Shown: positions 1-8,732, counted from the stretch's first letter. The stretch is 64,000 nucleotides of DNA from Pseudomonas piscis (GCF_009380155.1 NZ_WHUV01000002.1:558001-622000); one strand, 5' to 3'. The notes: generated by a model from the sequence alone, not told the origin. A program made the numbers and translations.

Positions 1-321
1 GATATAGGGCATGTCGATGCTGCCGTCGGGCAGCACCAGCTTGTTGCCCCCCAGTTCCGGGGCGGAAAGGAAGCTGATGTCCACCTGGTCGCCCGGTTGC
101 ACCAGGTAGCGCTGCTGGCTGGTGGTACCGATATGGAAGATCACGTCCAGCACGTCCTGGGGCCGCAGCACCTGTTCGATGGGCATGACCTCGGTGAGCT
201 GGGCCTGGTCGGCCGGGGCGCTGAGGATCTGCACCGGCATCTGTTGCGGCTCGCGGTTGACGCAGCCGCCCAGGGCCAGCAACAGCGACAGGCTCAGCAG
301 GGAAAGTCTTGGCTTGTTCAT
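1..321 (-). CDS. Polysaccharide export lipoprotein (Wza/GfcE type), N-terminal part only
   Basis: The gene reads from ATG at 321 off the left edge of the window; 107 codons are visible. The N-terminus is a lipoprotein signal: a charged start, a leucine-rich core, and a lipobox ALGGC that puts the lipidated Cys near residue 20. The visible remainder has the start of a polysaccharide-export SLBB/Poly_export region, with LRPQDVLDV and VQPGDQVDI, in which the periplasmic ring domain binds the secreted glycan. Family members form the outer-membrane channel for group 1-like capsule or exopolysaccharide. It is the most promoter-distal visible gene of the minus-strand EPS operon, 22 nt after the chain-length ATPase. 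The C-terminus lies outside the window, so completeness cannot be judged. Confidence 0.85.
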   Translation of the reverse strand, partial: MNKPRLSLLSLSLLLALGGCVNREPQQMPVQILSAPADQAQLTEVMPIEQVLRPQDVLDVIFHIGTTSQQRYLVQPGDQVDISFLSAPELGGNKLVLPDGSIDMPYI

Positions 322-343
322 GGTTACACGGTCCTTGTGCCGG

Positions 344-1009
344 TCAGAGGCGGTCGTAAACCCACTTGGGCATGTAGTACTTGCGGGCGTTGAACACGCT
401 GCCGATCAGCTTTGCCTCGGCCTGGATCAAGCGTTGCGCGGCGGCCTGGGCCACTTCCCAGCGGGTTTCCTCGCTGCGCACCACCAGCACCACGCCATCG
501 ACCTGGGTGCTCAAGGTGAGGATGTCGCCGCTGCTGTACACCGGGTCGCCATCGACGATCACGAAGCGGTACTGGCCGACCAGGGTGTGCAGGAGCTCGC
601 GCAACTGCTCGGCGGTCAGCCGCTCGCTGTATTGCTGGCGCCGGCCCAGGGGCAGCAGGTCGAAGTCCAGTTCCGCGCTGGACTGGATGCATTCGCCCAG
701 CGCGGGCGGGGTTTCGGCCAGGGCCAGGTCGAGAAAGCCCGGACACTGTTCCAGGCCCAGGCGCCGGGTCAGGCTGTCATCCGAAAGGCTGGTATCGACC
801 AGCAGTACCCGGCCGCGGCTGGTACGCGCCAGTTCGCTGGCCATGCTCAGGCAACTGCTGGTCACGCCGCTGTTGCGGTTGGCCGCGGTGAGCAGGATCA
901 CCTGCAGCTCCTGGTCGAGCACGGTCACTGCCAGGTTGCTTTCACTGGGACGCTGGATCTTCAGACTGGCAAGGGTTGCTGCCGCCATTTCAACTTGCTC
1001 CGTGGCCAT
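344..1009 (-). CDS. Exopolysaccharide chain-length ATPase, BY-kinase/CpsD-like with degenerate P-loop
   Basis: A 221-residue protein with the MinD/CpsD-type fold of bacterial tyrosine autokinases that control polysaccharide length. Visible: strand plus P-loop region LLTAANRNSGVTSS at about 36-49, Walker A-prime VLLVDTS at about 70-76, and Walker B-like RFVIVDGDP at about 146-154. The canonical Walker A GKT/S is missing; there is no Lys before the Thr/Ser, so ATP binding or kinase activity is doubtful. There is no Tyr-rich C-terminal tail, only YYMPKWVYDRL. No Wzz membrane domain is fused. The ATG at 1009 has an AAGG six bases upstream and overlaps the sugar transferase by 20 nt; an alternative ATG at 988 with GGAG upstream would avoid the overlap. 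Role in polymer length or secretion is inferred from family and context. Confidence 0.75.
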   Translation of the reverse strand: MATEQVEMAAATLASLKIQRPSESNLAVTVLDQELQVILLTAANRNSGVTSSCLSMASELARTSRGRVLLVDTSLSDDSLTRRLGLEQCPGFLDLALAETPPALGECIQSSAELDFDLLPLGRRQQYSERLTAEQLRELLHTLVGQYRFVIVDGDPVYSSGDILTLSTQVDGVVLVVRSEETRWEVAQAAAQRLIQAEAKLIGSVFNARKYYMPKWVYDRL

Positions 1010-1757
1010 TGAGGACCTTGAAAGGGGTTTTCATCAGGATCTTCAGGTCGAGCCAGGGGCTCTGCTGGAAGATGTAGGTCATGTCGAGGGTTACCCGACC
1101 GTCGAAGTCCACGTCGCTGCGCCCGGATACCTGCCACAGGCCGGTGATCCCCGGGTAGATGCTCAAGCGTCCCAGGTGGTGCTCCTTGTAGGTCTGGGCG
1201 TGGAACGAGGTGGGGCGCGGGCCGACGATGCGCATCTGGCCGAGCACCACGTTGATCAGGTTCGGCAGTTCGTCGAGGCTGGTACGACGCAGGAAACCGC
1301 CGATCCCGGTGATCCGTGGATCGCGGTCGATCTTGAAGTCCACCGAGTCCGGGCCGTGCTTGTTCAAGTGGCGCACCGAGTCCTTGAGAGCCTCGGCGTT
1401 GACCACCATGGTGCGGAACTTGTACATGCCGAACCGCCGGCCGCGAAAGCCGGTGCGCAACTGCACGAAGAACACCGGGCCGGGGCTGGTGAACTTGATC
1501 AGCAAGGCCACTACCAGCAGCAGCGGCGACAACAGCAGCAGCAACAGCGCGGCCAGCGATGCCGAGGTCAGGCGTTTGGTGCGCGACAGGGTCCAGGGGC
1601 GTCCACCTTGGCGGCCGCTGAGCCAGCCATGGTGTTGCAGGTCGATGGCGGCCTGGACCTTGCGCCGGAACGGGTCGTTGCGCCGGTCTATGGGCGAGGG
1701 GGCGGCGCTGGCGGGCGACGAGACAGGTCTTTCCATATCCACCGGGAATACTTCCAT
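990..1757 (-). CDS. Undecaprenyl-phosphate sugar phosphotransferase (WcaJ/WbaP C-terminal type)
   Basis: Transfers a sugar-1-phosphate (typically glucose or galactose) from a UDP-sugar onto undecaprenyl phosphate, the first committed step of repeat-unit assembly at the inner membrane. One hydrophobic helix (ASLAALLLLLLSPLLLVVAL) precedes the conserved cytosolic domain with KFRTM, DPRITGIGGFLRRTSLDELP and MRIVGPRP, the signature of monotopic phosphoglycosyl transferases. It is the short form, without the multi-helix N-terminal half of WcaJ. The reading frame is open further upstream (to 1847), but that would overlap the epimerase; the ATG at 1757 starts 34 nt after the epimerase stop. ATG at 1736, preceded by GGTGGAT, is an alternative. 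Confidence 0.88.
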   Translation of the reverse strand: MEVFPVDMERPVSSPASAAPSPIDRRNDPFRRKVQAAIDLQHHGWLSGRQGGRPWTLSRTKRLTSASLAALLLLLLSPLLLVVALLIKFTSPGPVFFVQLRTGFRGRRFGMYKFRTMVVNAEALKDSVRHLNKHGPDSVDFKIDRDPRITGIGGFLRRTSLDELPNLINVVLGQMRIVGPRPTSFHAQTYKEHHLGRLSIYPGITGLWQVSGRSDVDFDGRVTLDMTYIFQQSPWLDLKILMKTPFKVLNGHGAS

Positions 1758-1791
1758 TGCAAAGGTTCGGAAAAAGCGTGGGAATCGCTGT

Positions 1792-2808
1792 TCAGTTGCT
1801 GCTGCGGTAGTAGCCCAGGTACCACTGGACGAAGCTTCGCAGGCCATCCTCCAGGGGAACCTGGGGGCCGAAGCCGGTGAGGTTCTCCAGGGCGCTGACG
1901 TCCGCGTAGGTGTTGAGCACGTCGCCCGGTTGCAGGGGCAGGTATTCCACCTGGGCCGTGCGGCCGAGCAGTTTCTCCAGGGTCGTCACGTATTCCTTGA
2001 GCTGTACTGGGCGCTGGCCGCCAATATTGAACAGGCGCCAGGGCGCCATGCTGGTGGACGGGTCCGGCTGCTCGCGGTCCCATAGCGGGTCGCGTGCCGG
2101 TGGTTTGCCCAGCAGGCGTACCAGGGACTCGACGATGTCGTCGATATAGGTGAAGTCGCGCTGGTGCATGCCGTAGTTGAACAGCTTCAGCGGGCGACCC
2201 TGGCTGATGGCGTCGGCGAACAGGATCGGCGACATGTCCGGCCGGCCCCAGGGGCCATAGACGGTGAAGAAGCGCAGGCCGGTGGCCGGTACACCGAACA
2301 GGTGGGCGTAGCTGTGGGCCATCAGCTCATTGGCTTTTTTGCTGGCCGCGTACAACGACAGTGGATGATCGACGTTGTCGCTGACCTTGTAGGGCGTCTG
2401 CTGGTTGGCGCCGTACACCGAGCTGGACGAGGCGTAGATCAGGTGCTGCACCGGATAGCGCCGGCACATTTCCAGCAGGTTGAGGAAGCCGCCGAGGTTG
2501 CTGTCCAGGTAGGCCTTGGGATTTTCCAGGGAATAACGCACCCCGGCCTGGGCGGCGAGGTTGATCACCACCTGCGGGCGGACTTCGGCGAACAGCCGGT
2601 CCAGGCCCGAGCTGTCGGCCAGGTCCAGGCGTTGCAGGGGAAAATGCCCCACCTGGCGTTCCACCCAGCGCACTCGATCGTGCTTGAGCTGGGGGTCGTA
2701 GTAGTCGTTGAAATTATCCAGCCCGGTGACCTGGTGCCCATCCTTGAGCAAACGCAGTGCGGTATGGGCGCCGATGAATCCGGCGGCCCCGGTGATCAGG
2801 ATATTCAT
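1792..2808 (-). CDS. UDP-glucuronate 4-epimerase (NAD-dependent SDR)
   Basis: A 338-residue extended short-chain dehydrogenase that most likely interconverts UDP-glucuronate and UDP-galacturonate. The N-terminus MNILITGAAGFIG carries the NAD-binding GxxGxxG; YAASK near residue 155 is the catalytic Tyr-x3-Lys; RFFTVYGPWGRPDM and HQRDFTYIDDIV are typical of GlcA epimerases. Its ATG overlaps the stop of the upstream UDP-glucose dehydrogenase (ATGA), so the two steps UDP-Glc to UDP-GlcA to UDP-GalA are translationally coupled. This implies an acidic uronate in the exported polysaccharide. GalE-type UDP-glucose epimerase is the main alternative; the pairing with Ugd favours the uronate assignment. 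Confidence 0.87.
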   Translation of the reverse strand: MNILITGAAGFIGAHTALRLLKDGHQVTGLDNFNDYYDPQLKHDRVRWVERQVGHFPLQRLDLADSSGLDRLFAEVRPQVVINLAAQAGVRYSLENPKAYLDSNLGGFLNLLEMCRRYPVQHLIYASSSSVYGANQQTPYKVSDNVDHPLSLYAASKKANELMAHSYAHLFGVPATGLRFFTVYGPWGRPDMSPILFADAISQGRPLKLFNYGMHQRDFTYIDDIVESLVRLLGKPPARDPLWDREQPDPSTSMAPWRLFNIGGQRPVQLKEYVTTLEKLLGRTAQVEYLPLQPGDVLNTYADVSALENLTGFGPQVPLEDGLRSFVQWYLGYYRSSN

Positions 2809-4175
2809 GCGCAAAGTGCCCCCGGTACGCGATAGGGCAGGCCGATGCTCAGGTAATGCAGCCCGGCATCCGCTGCCTGTTGCGGGTTGTAGAGGTTGCG
2901 CCCATCGACGATCAGGCGGTCCTTGAGGGTCTCGCGCAGCAGTTTGAAGTCCACCACGCGAAAGGCTTTCCACTCGGTACAGATCACCAGCGCATCGGCA
3001 CCCTGCAGGGTGTCGTCGCGGGTCGCGCACAGCTGCAGGTCATCGCGATAGCCGTACAGGCGCCGGCATTCGGTCATGGCCTCGGGGTCGAAGGCATGGA
3101 CCTTGGCCCCGGCCTGCCACAGCGCTTCCATCAGGTAGCGGCTGGTGGCTTCGCGCATGTCATCGGTATTGGGCTTGAACGCCAGGCCCCACAAGGCGAT
3201 GACCTTGCCCTGCAGGTTGTCCCCCAGGTGCGCCTTGAGCTTGCGGAACAGCACATGGCGCTGCTCTTCGTTGACGTCGCGCACGGTCTTGAGCATGTGC
3301 GGTTCCAGGCCGTGGCTCTGGGCCGTGTGGATCAAGGCACGCAGGTCCTTGGGAAAGCACGAGCCGCCAAAACCGGCGCCGGGGTAGATGAAGTGGTAGC
3401 CAATGCGCGGATCGGCGCCGATGCCCTTGCGCACGGCGTTGATGTCGACCCCGAGACGCTCGGCCAGGTTGGCCATTTCGTTCATGAAGCTGATACGGGT
3501 GGCGAGCATCGCGTTGGCCGCGTACTTGACCAGCTCGGCACTGCGGTTGTCCATGAACATCAGGCGATCGTGGTTGTGGTTGAACGGGGCGTACAGCTCG
3601 CTCAACTGATGACGCGGCAGTTCGTGGGCGCAACCGATGATGATCCGGTCCGGGCGCATGCAATCGGCTACCGCCGAGCCTTCCTTGAGGAACTCCGGGT
3701 TGGACACCACATGCACCTGCAAGTGGGACTTGCCCAGGTCCGCCAGTTGCTCGGCGACGGTTTCGACCACCAGGTCGGCGGTGCCCACCGGGACCGTGGA
3801 CTTGACCACCAGGGTCTTGTCGCTGGACATCAGGCTGGCAATTTCCCGTGCCACCGCCAGGACGTGGTCCAGGTCGGCGGAGCCATCTTCGTTGGAGGGG
3901 GTGCCGACCGCGATGAAGATCACTTGCCCATGGCTCACGGCATCGCCGGGACGGGTGGTGAAATGCAGTCGGCCAGCCTTCTGATTCTCTTCGATCAGGG
4001 TCGCGAGACCCGGCTCGTGAATCGGAGGAATGGAACGTTGCAGTTGGGCGATCTTGTGGCTGTCTATATCGACACAGACCACGTTATGCCCGACATCGGC
4101 CAGGGCGACGGCTTGTACCAGACCGACGTAGCCAGTACCAAAAACGCTGACTTCCAAGGGAACGACCTCGTCCAT
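2805..4175 (-). CDS. UDP-glucose 6-dehydrogenase (EPS-operon copy)
   Basis: Oxidises UDP-glucose to UDP-glucuronate with two NAD+. The 456-residue chain has the Rossmann start VFGTGYVGL, the conserved VGTPSNEDGSADL, and the catalytic-Cys region [10 protein letters not shown], all expected of the UDPGDH family. It is the first gene of the minus-strand EPS operon and overlaps the epimerase by 4 nt. A second, clearly diverged paralogue lies in the arn operon at 29117-30481, so this copy is probably dedicated to exopolysaccharide. A hairpin with flanking A and T runs sits about 35 nt upstream of its start and may modulate read-through. Confidence 0.93.
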   Translation of the reverse strand: MDEVVPLEVSVFGTGYVGLVQAVALADVGHNVVCVDIDSHKIAQLQRSIPPIHEPGLATLIEENQKAGRLHFTTRPGDAVSHGQVIFIAVGTPSNEDGSADLDHVLAVAREIASLMSSDKTLVVKSTVPVGTADLVVETVAEQLADLGKSHLQVHVVSNPEFLKEGSAVADCMRPDRIIIGCAHELPRHQLSELYAPFNHNHDRLMFMDNRSAELVKYAANAMLATRISFMNEMANLAERLGVDINAVRKGIGADPRIGYHFIYPGAGFGGSCFPKDLRALIHTAQSHGLEPHMLKTVRDVNEEQRHVLFRKLKAHLGDNLQGKVIALWGLAFKPNTDDMREATSRYLMEALWQAGAKVHAFDPEAMTECRRLYGYRDDLQLCATRDDTLQGADALVICTEWKAFRVVDFKLLRETLKDRLIVDGRNLYNPQQAADAGLHYLSIGLPYRVPGALCA

Positions 4176-4811
4176 GATGAGTGTGTGGCGAGGGGATGCC
4201 TCACCTTCTGAAAAAAAGCGTATGGCACATGGCCTTCATCGCGCGCTTTTTTTGACACTACCATATGATCAAGACGTTTAATTGACGTTTTCTGGCGTTG
4301 CATAAATGACGCAGCGCTTTATCTAGATTTTAGATAGTAGAAAAATCCTTTTAAAACAATAAGATAAATACATTCATTATGGTCATAATGAAAAGCGTCA
4401 AATACTTGTTATTTCTTACAAAAAGGCCAAAAAAACCGACGAACGGTAATTTTTTACCGAACAAAAATGATGCTTTTTTGCCATTAGCTGCTACCGATAG
4501 CTTGTCGAGGAGTGTTTTTTGAGCATATGGACAGTTTTTTTGACTCGGCTTTCGCCTGGCAGAAAATGTCGAAAATGATCATGTTTTGCTGAAAGTGCAT
4601 GGTCCCGCAGCGGCGCCACGGGGGCTGGAAAATAGTCGGAGACAGACTGGAGAGTCAGACTAAAGTCGGGTAGGGGGCTGGCGGGCGATCTGCCATCATT
4701 GCCGGTCTTCATTGATTCAATCAATTCAGTCGGCGCTACTTAATTCGCCGAGTGGATTTCCCCTGGGTCTTTCTTTACCTCGCGTCACTGATTTTCTGCT
4801 GGAGCCTGTTC
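4176..4811. promoter_or_regulatory. EPS/porin divergent intergenic region, AT-rich
   Basis: About 640 nt without a credible gene separates the EPS operon (minus) from the porin (plus). The stretch 4240-4500 is markedly AT-rich, with A and T runs. That fits a nucleoid-protein-bound regulatory region for the EPS operon. I could not assign a convincing sigma-70 or sigma-54 promoter by eye. Short ORFs here lack coding character. Confidence 0.5.
4211..4257 (-). terminator. Hairpin with A/U arms in the leader of the EPS operon
   Basis: AAAAAAAGCG and CGCTTTTTTT form perfect 10-nt inverted arms around a 23-nt loop that has its own short complementary segment. Read on the minus strand this gives a stem followed directly by a U run, as in an intrinsic terminator. 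It lies about 35-80 nt upstream of the ugd start, so it may attenuate EPS transcription. The stem has only three GC pairs at its neck, so strength is uncertain. Confidence 0.4.
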
Positions 4812-6113
4812 ATGCGTCCCCCTTTCCCTCTACTCAATCCGTGCCCGCTCCTGGGCCTCGGAGCCGCCTTCCTGTGCTCGGGTTTTACCCTGCAGGCGCA
4901 AGCCGCCGGTTTTCTCGAGGACAGTAGCGCCAAGCTCGAATCGCGCACGGTCTACTTCAATCGGGACTTCCGTGATGGCCACACCAAGACCGCGCAGGGC
5001 GCATCCAAGCGCGAGGAGTCGGCCCAGGGCTTCATTTTCAACCTGCAATCGGGTTACACCGAAGGCACCGTGGGCTTTGGCCTCGATGCCCTGGGCATGT
5101 TGGGTATCAAGCTCGACTCCAGCCCGGATCGCAGCAATAGCGGCCTGCTGCCCTCCAGTGGGCATGATCCACGAGGCTCGGCTGACCAGTACGCCAAGCT
5201 TGGCCTGACCGCCAAGGTGCGCATGTCCCAGACCGTGTTCAAATACGGCGCGCAATTGCCGGACCTGCCGCTGCTCAAGTACAACGACGGGCGCCTGCTG
5301 CCCACCATGTTCAATGGCGCGGTATTGACCTCCAAGGAGGTCAAGGACCTGACCTTCACCGCAGCCCGCCTGAATCGCTACACCGCCCGGGATTCCACCG
5401 ATTCCCAGGACATTCGCGTGCATTGCAAGAACAAGCGCTATGCCTGCAACACCACGGCGGATCACTTCGACACCTACGGCCTGGACTACAAGTTCAGCGA
5501 CCGCCTCAGCGGCCAGTACCATTACGCCGAACTCGAGGAAATCTATCGCCAGCACTTCATCGGCCTGGTGGCCAACCAGCCCCTGGGGCCCGGGGTGCTC
5601 AAGGGTGACTTGCGCCTGATCAAGAGTGACGACAGCGGCAGCGCCCGTGCCGGCAGCATCGATCACCGGGCCCTGAGCACCATGCTCAGCTACGGCCTGG
5701 GCGGGCATGTGTTCAGTGCGGGTTGGCAGCGCATGTATGGCGATAACTCGATGCCGTACCTGGATGGCAGCAACCCGTACCTGGTGAACTACGTCCAGGT
5801 CAACGACTTCGCCGCGATCCAGGAACGCTCCTGGCAATTGCGCTACGACTACGACTTCAAGGCGGTGGGCATCAATGGCCTGAGCTTCCTGACTCGCTAT
5901 GTCAGCGGCGACAACATCAAGGTCCCGGGCAGCCTGCGTGAAGGTCGTGAATGGGAACGCGACAGCGAGCTCAAGTACGTGGTGCAAAGCGGCACGTTCA
6001 AGGACGTCAGCCTGCGCCTGCGCAACGCCACCTATCGCAGCAACTACCAGAAGATCGCCCGCGACATGGATGAAACCCGCCTGATCGTCAGCTACAACTT
6101 CTCGATCTTCTGA
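4812..6113 (+). CDS. OprD-family outer-membrane porin
   Basis: A 433-residue substrate-specific beta-barrel of the OprD family, which takes up amino acids, carboxylates or peptides in pseudomonads. The signal peptide ends at about AQAAG. The mature start GFLEDSSAKLESRTVYFNRDF and the barrel-closing C-terminus YNFSIF with terminal Phe are diagnostic. The start was chosen at ATG 4812, preceded by CTGGAG, rather than the upstream ATG of the open frame, because only this start gives a clean signal peptide. It stands alone between the EPS region and a fructokinase; the substrate cannot be predicted. Confidence 0.9.
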   Translation: MRPPFPLLNPCPLLGLGAAFLCSGFTLQAQAAGFLEDSSAKLESRTVYFNRDFRDGHTKTAQGASKREESAQGFIFNLQSGYTEGTVGFGLDALGMLGIKLDSSPDRSNSGLLPSSGHDPRGSADQYAKLGLTAKVRMSQTVFKYGAQLPDLPLLKYNDGRLLPTMFNGAVLTSKEVKDLTFTAARLNRYTARDSTDSQDIRVHCKNKRYACNTTADHFDTYGLDYKFSDRLSGQYHYAELEEIYRQHFIGLVANQPLGPGVLKGDLRLIKSDDSGSARAGSIDHRALSTMLSYGLGGHVFSAGWQRMYGDNSMPYLDGSNPYLVNYVQVNDFAAIQERSWQLRYDYDFKAVGINGLSFLTRYVSGDNIKVPGSLREGREWERDSELKYVVQSGTFKDVSLRLRNATYRSNYQKIARDMDETRLIVSYNFSIF

Positions 6114-6143
6114 TCCTGTACCGCAGGCTCCGGGAGCCCGCGA

Positions 6144-6250
6144 CTTGTAGCCGCTGTCGAGCCCGTGGCGAGGCTGCGCGAAGGCCCGCAGGGTCTTGCC
6201 TCGATCTACTGCGGGCAGGAGCAGCATCTGCCACGCAGCCCGTGGCAGCA
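6144..6250. repeat. REP-like palindromic sequences between convergent genes
   Basis: TGTAGCCGCTGTCGAG and GCGAGGCTGCGCG resemble a common Pseudomonas extragenic palindrome. Just beyond, CTGCCACG (6228-6235) and CGTGGCAG (6241-6248) form a perfect 8-bp stem with a 5-nt loop. It lies between two convergent genes, the usual place for such elements, and may act as mRNA 3-prime-end structure. No U tract is present. Confidence 0.4.
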
Positions 6251-6265
6251 GCTACAGGGAGCGGT

Positions 6266-7204
6266 TCAGGTCAACTGGTGGCGGTACGGCAGGTCCGGCC
6301 CGGTACGGGTGCAGGTCAGGGCCGCGGCGTTGACGGCGAAGCGCAGCAGGGCGTCGATCTGCTCGCGCTCCAGCTGCTCAAGACCCAGGGGCGAGTCCAG
6401 TCCTTGCTCGGTCAGCCAGGTGATCAACGCTGCCTGGAAGGTATCGCCGGCGCCCACGGTGTCGGCCACCTGCACTTTGGGCGTCGCGACCGACCAGTGG
6501 CCATGCCGCTGGCTGAAGACCGTCGCGCCCTGGCTGCCACGGGTCAGGAACACCAGCTTGGCGCTGCCTTGCAGCCAACCGCGGATCAGCACTTCGGGTG
6601 CCTGCCCGGGGTACAGCTGCTCGAGGTCTTCGTCGCTGACCTTGATCAGGTCGGCCTGTCCGGCCAGTTCATCGATGCGCTGGCGCCATAGCTGGATGTC
6701 CGGTTGCGGGCCAAGCCGCACATTGGGGTCGAGGCTGATCAGGCGCCGGCCCCGCTCGCGCCTTGCCAGTGCCAACAAGGTGTCGGCAATCGGTTGTACC
6801 ACCAGGGAGTAGGAGCCGATGTGCAACCCGCGCACCTGTTCGTCCAGCTCTGGTAGATGTTCGACCAGGAGCTGGCGATCGGCACATCCTTCGCCGCGAA
6901 AGCTGTAGTGGGGAGAGCCGTCGGCGCCCACGGCCACCATGGCCAGGGTGCTGGGGGCGTCGAATTCCTGCAGGTAGCCAGTGTCCACGCCTTCGTCGTC
7001 CAGCACCTGTCGCAGGCGTTGACCCAGGTAGTCCCGGGATAACCCCGCCAGCAACGCCACATCGAGGCCCAGGCGGCGCAGGCCCACCGCCACGTTGAAT
7101 GGCGAGCCACCGGCGATCGCCTGGAAGGCCACCTTGTTGGCCGGGGCTCCGGCCTCGTCCGCGCTGAAGAAGTCGAACAGCGCTTCACCACACACCAGAT
7201 ACAT
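6266..7204 (-). CDS. mtlZ: Fructokinase (PfkB family)
   Basis: Phosphorylates fructose to fructose-6-phosphate in the cytosol. The N-terminus MYLVCGEALFDFF matches, from memory, the fructokinase of the fluorescent-pseudomonad mannitol/sorbitol operon. PfkB features: AIAGGSPFNVAVGLRRLG near the N-terminus and DTVGAGDTFQAAL near the C-terminus, with catalytic Asp in GAGD. An ATG six bases further upstream (7210) is an equally possible start. Unlike the mannitol operon, no xylulose kinase or polyol transporter is adjacent, so the symbol reflects sequence resemblance rather than context. It is transcribed divergently from the AraC regulator at 7454. Confidence 0.82.
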   Translation of the reverse strand: MYLVCGEALFDFFSADEAGAPANKVAFQAIAGGSPFNVAVGLRRLGLDVALLAGLSRDYLGQRLRQVLDDEGVDTGYLQEFDAPSTLAMVAVGADGSPHYSFRGEGCADRQLLVEHLPELDEQVRGLHIGSYSLVVQPIADTLLALARRERGRRLISLDPNVRLGPQPDIQLWRQRIDELAGQADLIKVSDEDLEQLYPGQAPEVLIRGWLQGSAKLVFLTRGSQGATVFSQRHGHWSVATPKVQVADTVGAGDTFQAALITWLTEQGLDSPLGLEQLEREQIDALLRFAVNAAALTCTRTGPDLPYRHQLT

Positions 7205-7453
7205 AGTCATTCGCTCTGCAAGGGGTTGCCAGTTGCTGTCCATGGACTTGCGCAGCGGTTGGCGGGCCGCCCGGGCGCCAGGCGCCGGGTGGTGCATGAT
7301 AGAGCGAGCGTCGTGGGGTTTTCGATCCTTCATTGCCTGTGGATCAGCTATCGGCAGCCAGCACGAGCTTATAGCCCAAGGTCCACTGGCTTTTTGCGCT
7401 TCACTGCCTAAGATGGCCGTCCTGGTCCCTTGCGTTGGAAATCTCTGTTCACG

Positions 7454-8467
7454 ATGTCGGAAAAAGACACCATCTCCTTGCAACTGGTGCGCGAAGCGCT
7501 GTTGCAAAGCTGCGCTCCGGGCGCCGCCACCGATGAAGTACTGCACAAGGTCGGCATCGATCCGGCCGGCTTGCAACAGGGCACCGGTCGGGTGCCGGCC
7601 AGTGCCTATGCGCGGCTCTGGCGCTTGCTGGCCAGGAGGCTGGACGATGAGTTCTTCGGCATGGACCCGCGCAAGCTCAAGTCCGGCAGCCTGGCATTCC
7701 TCTGCCGTTCGGCCATGGCCCAGCCGACCCTGGCCCAGGGCCTGGATTCGGTGCTGGGATTCCTGTCGCTGATGCTCGAACACCTGCCGGCGCAATTGGT
7801 GCGCCAGCAGAGCCTGGCGGAGATCGTGTTGCTGGAGGAGGTGCCTTCGCGCCGGGCCTTCACCTATTTCACTTACTGGATGATCGTCCATGGGGTGGCT
7901 TGCTGGCTGGCCGGACGGCGAATCCCGATCCTGGCCATCGAGCTGCGCTGCCCACAGCCGGACTTTTGCGACGACTATCGGGTGATGTTCTCCGACAACC
8001 TGCGCTTCGACCGGCCGCGCACGCGGATGATCATCGCCGCCGATTGCCTGGACCTGCCGATCAAGCGCAGCGACGAAGAGCTCAAGCGCTTCCTCGGCCA
8101 TGCCCCGGCCAATATCCTGGTCAAGTACCGCGATCCGCAGAGCCTGGCCAGCCGTATCAAGCAACAGCTGCGGCAGTTGCCGGGGGAGCAGTGGCCGGAA
8201 GCCGAGAGCCTGGCCCAGAGCCTGTGCATTTCCGCCTCGACCCTGCGCCGGCGCCTGGCCGAGGAGGGGCAGAGCTACCAGGCCCTCAAGGATGGGGTGC
8301 GCAAGGAGCTGGCCATCGTCTGGCTGGCCGAGCCGCAGATCAGCTTCGCCGAGATCGCCGAGCGCCTGGGATTTGCCGATACCAGTTCGTTCTACAAGGC
8401 GTTTCGCAAGTGGTCCGGCTCCAATCCCGGGCACTATCGCAGCCTGATCCTCAACGTGCCGGCCTGA
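7454..8467 (+). CDS. AraC-family regulator (OruR/arabinose-binding N-domain type)
   Basis: About 337 residues. The N-terminal two-thirds (RVPASAYARLWRLLARRLDD and following) match the arabinose-binding-like domain of OruR-type AraC proteins; the C-terminal 90 residues hold the double helix-turn-helix, with ISFAEIAERLGFADTSSFYKAF. The start is ATG 7454, within an open frame that begins slightly earlier. It lies directly upstream of, and reads into, the acyl-CoA operon starting at 8733, so it is the natural candidate to control that operon. It is divergent from the fructokinase. The ligand is unknown. Confidence 0.83.
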   Translation: MSEKDTISLQLVREALLQSCAPGAATDEVLHKVGIDPAGLQQGTGRVPASAYARLWRLLARRLDDEFFGMDPRKLKSGSLAFLCRSAMAQPTLAQGLDSVLGFLSLMLEHLPAQLVRQQSLAEIVLLEEVPSRRAFTYFTYWMIVHGVACWLAGRRIPILAIELRCPQPDFCDDYRVMFSDNLRFDRPRTRMIIAADCLDLPIKRSDEELKRFLGHAPANILVKYRDPQSLASRIKQQLRQLPGEQWPEAESLAQSLCISASTLRRRLAEEGQSYQALKDGVRKELAIVWLAEPQISFAEIAERLGFADTSSFYKAFRKWSGSNPGHYRSLILNVPA

Positions 8468-8563
8468 CCCTTGGCCAAACCGGTCACGCAACTTGACAGC
8501 TTTGACCATTGTCCGGCCAGGGCCCTGGCGCCAGTATTTCGTTGATTCTGATGAGGTTCCCGC

Positions 8564-8708
8564 TATCAGGCCGTTGAAAAACTGCCTGCGTTGCCATCGC
8601 TGCGTTAAAAACAGGCTCAAAATGCTCATTTACCACGCGTAAACTGCGCTTTTTCGCCTGCTTTGCCTGGCGCTGGCTGCCTCGTCGACGTTTTTCAACG
8701 GCCTGCTA
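8564..8708. repeat. MITE-like palindromic element with 19-bp terminal inverted repeats
   Basis: TATCAGGCCGTTGAAAAAC at 8564-8582 is repeated in inverse at 8690-8708 with a single mismatch. The roughly 145-bp interior is itself an imperfect palindrome: CAGGCTCAAAATGCTCATTTA mirrors TAAACTGCGCTTTTTCGCCTG. The whole element can therefore fold into one long hairpin. It carries no ORF. I recall related palindromes scattered in pseudomonad genomes but cannot verify copies here. It ends 24 nt before the ligase start codon, inside the 5-prime region of the operon. Confidence 0.7.
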
Positions 8709-8732
8709 TAAGAACAACGAGGGCTTCTGGCA

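Noticed and set aside
1688..2083. Minus-strand 131-codon ORF overlapping the epimerase and sugar transferase
   Set aside because: Frame shadow of the epimerase C-terminus; no domain.
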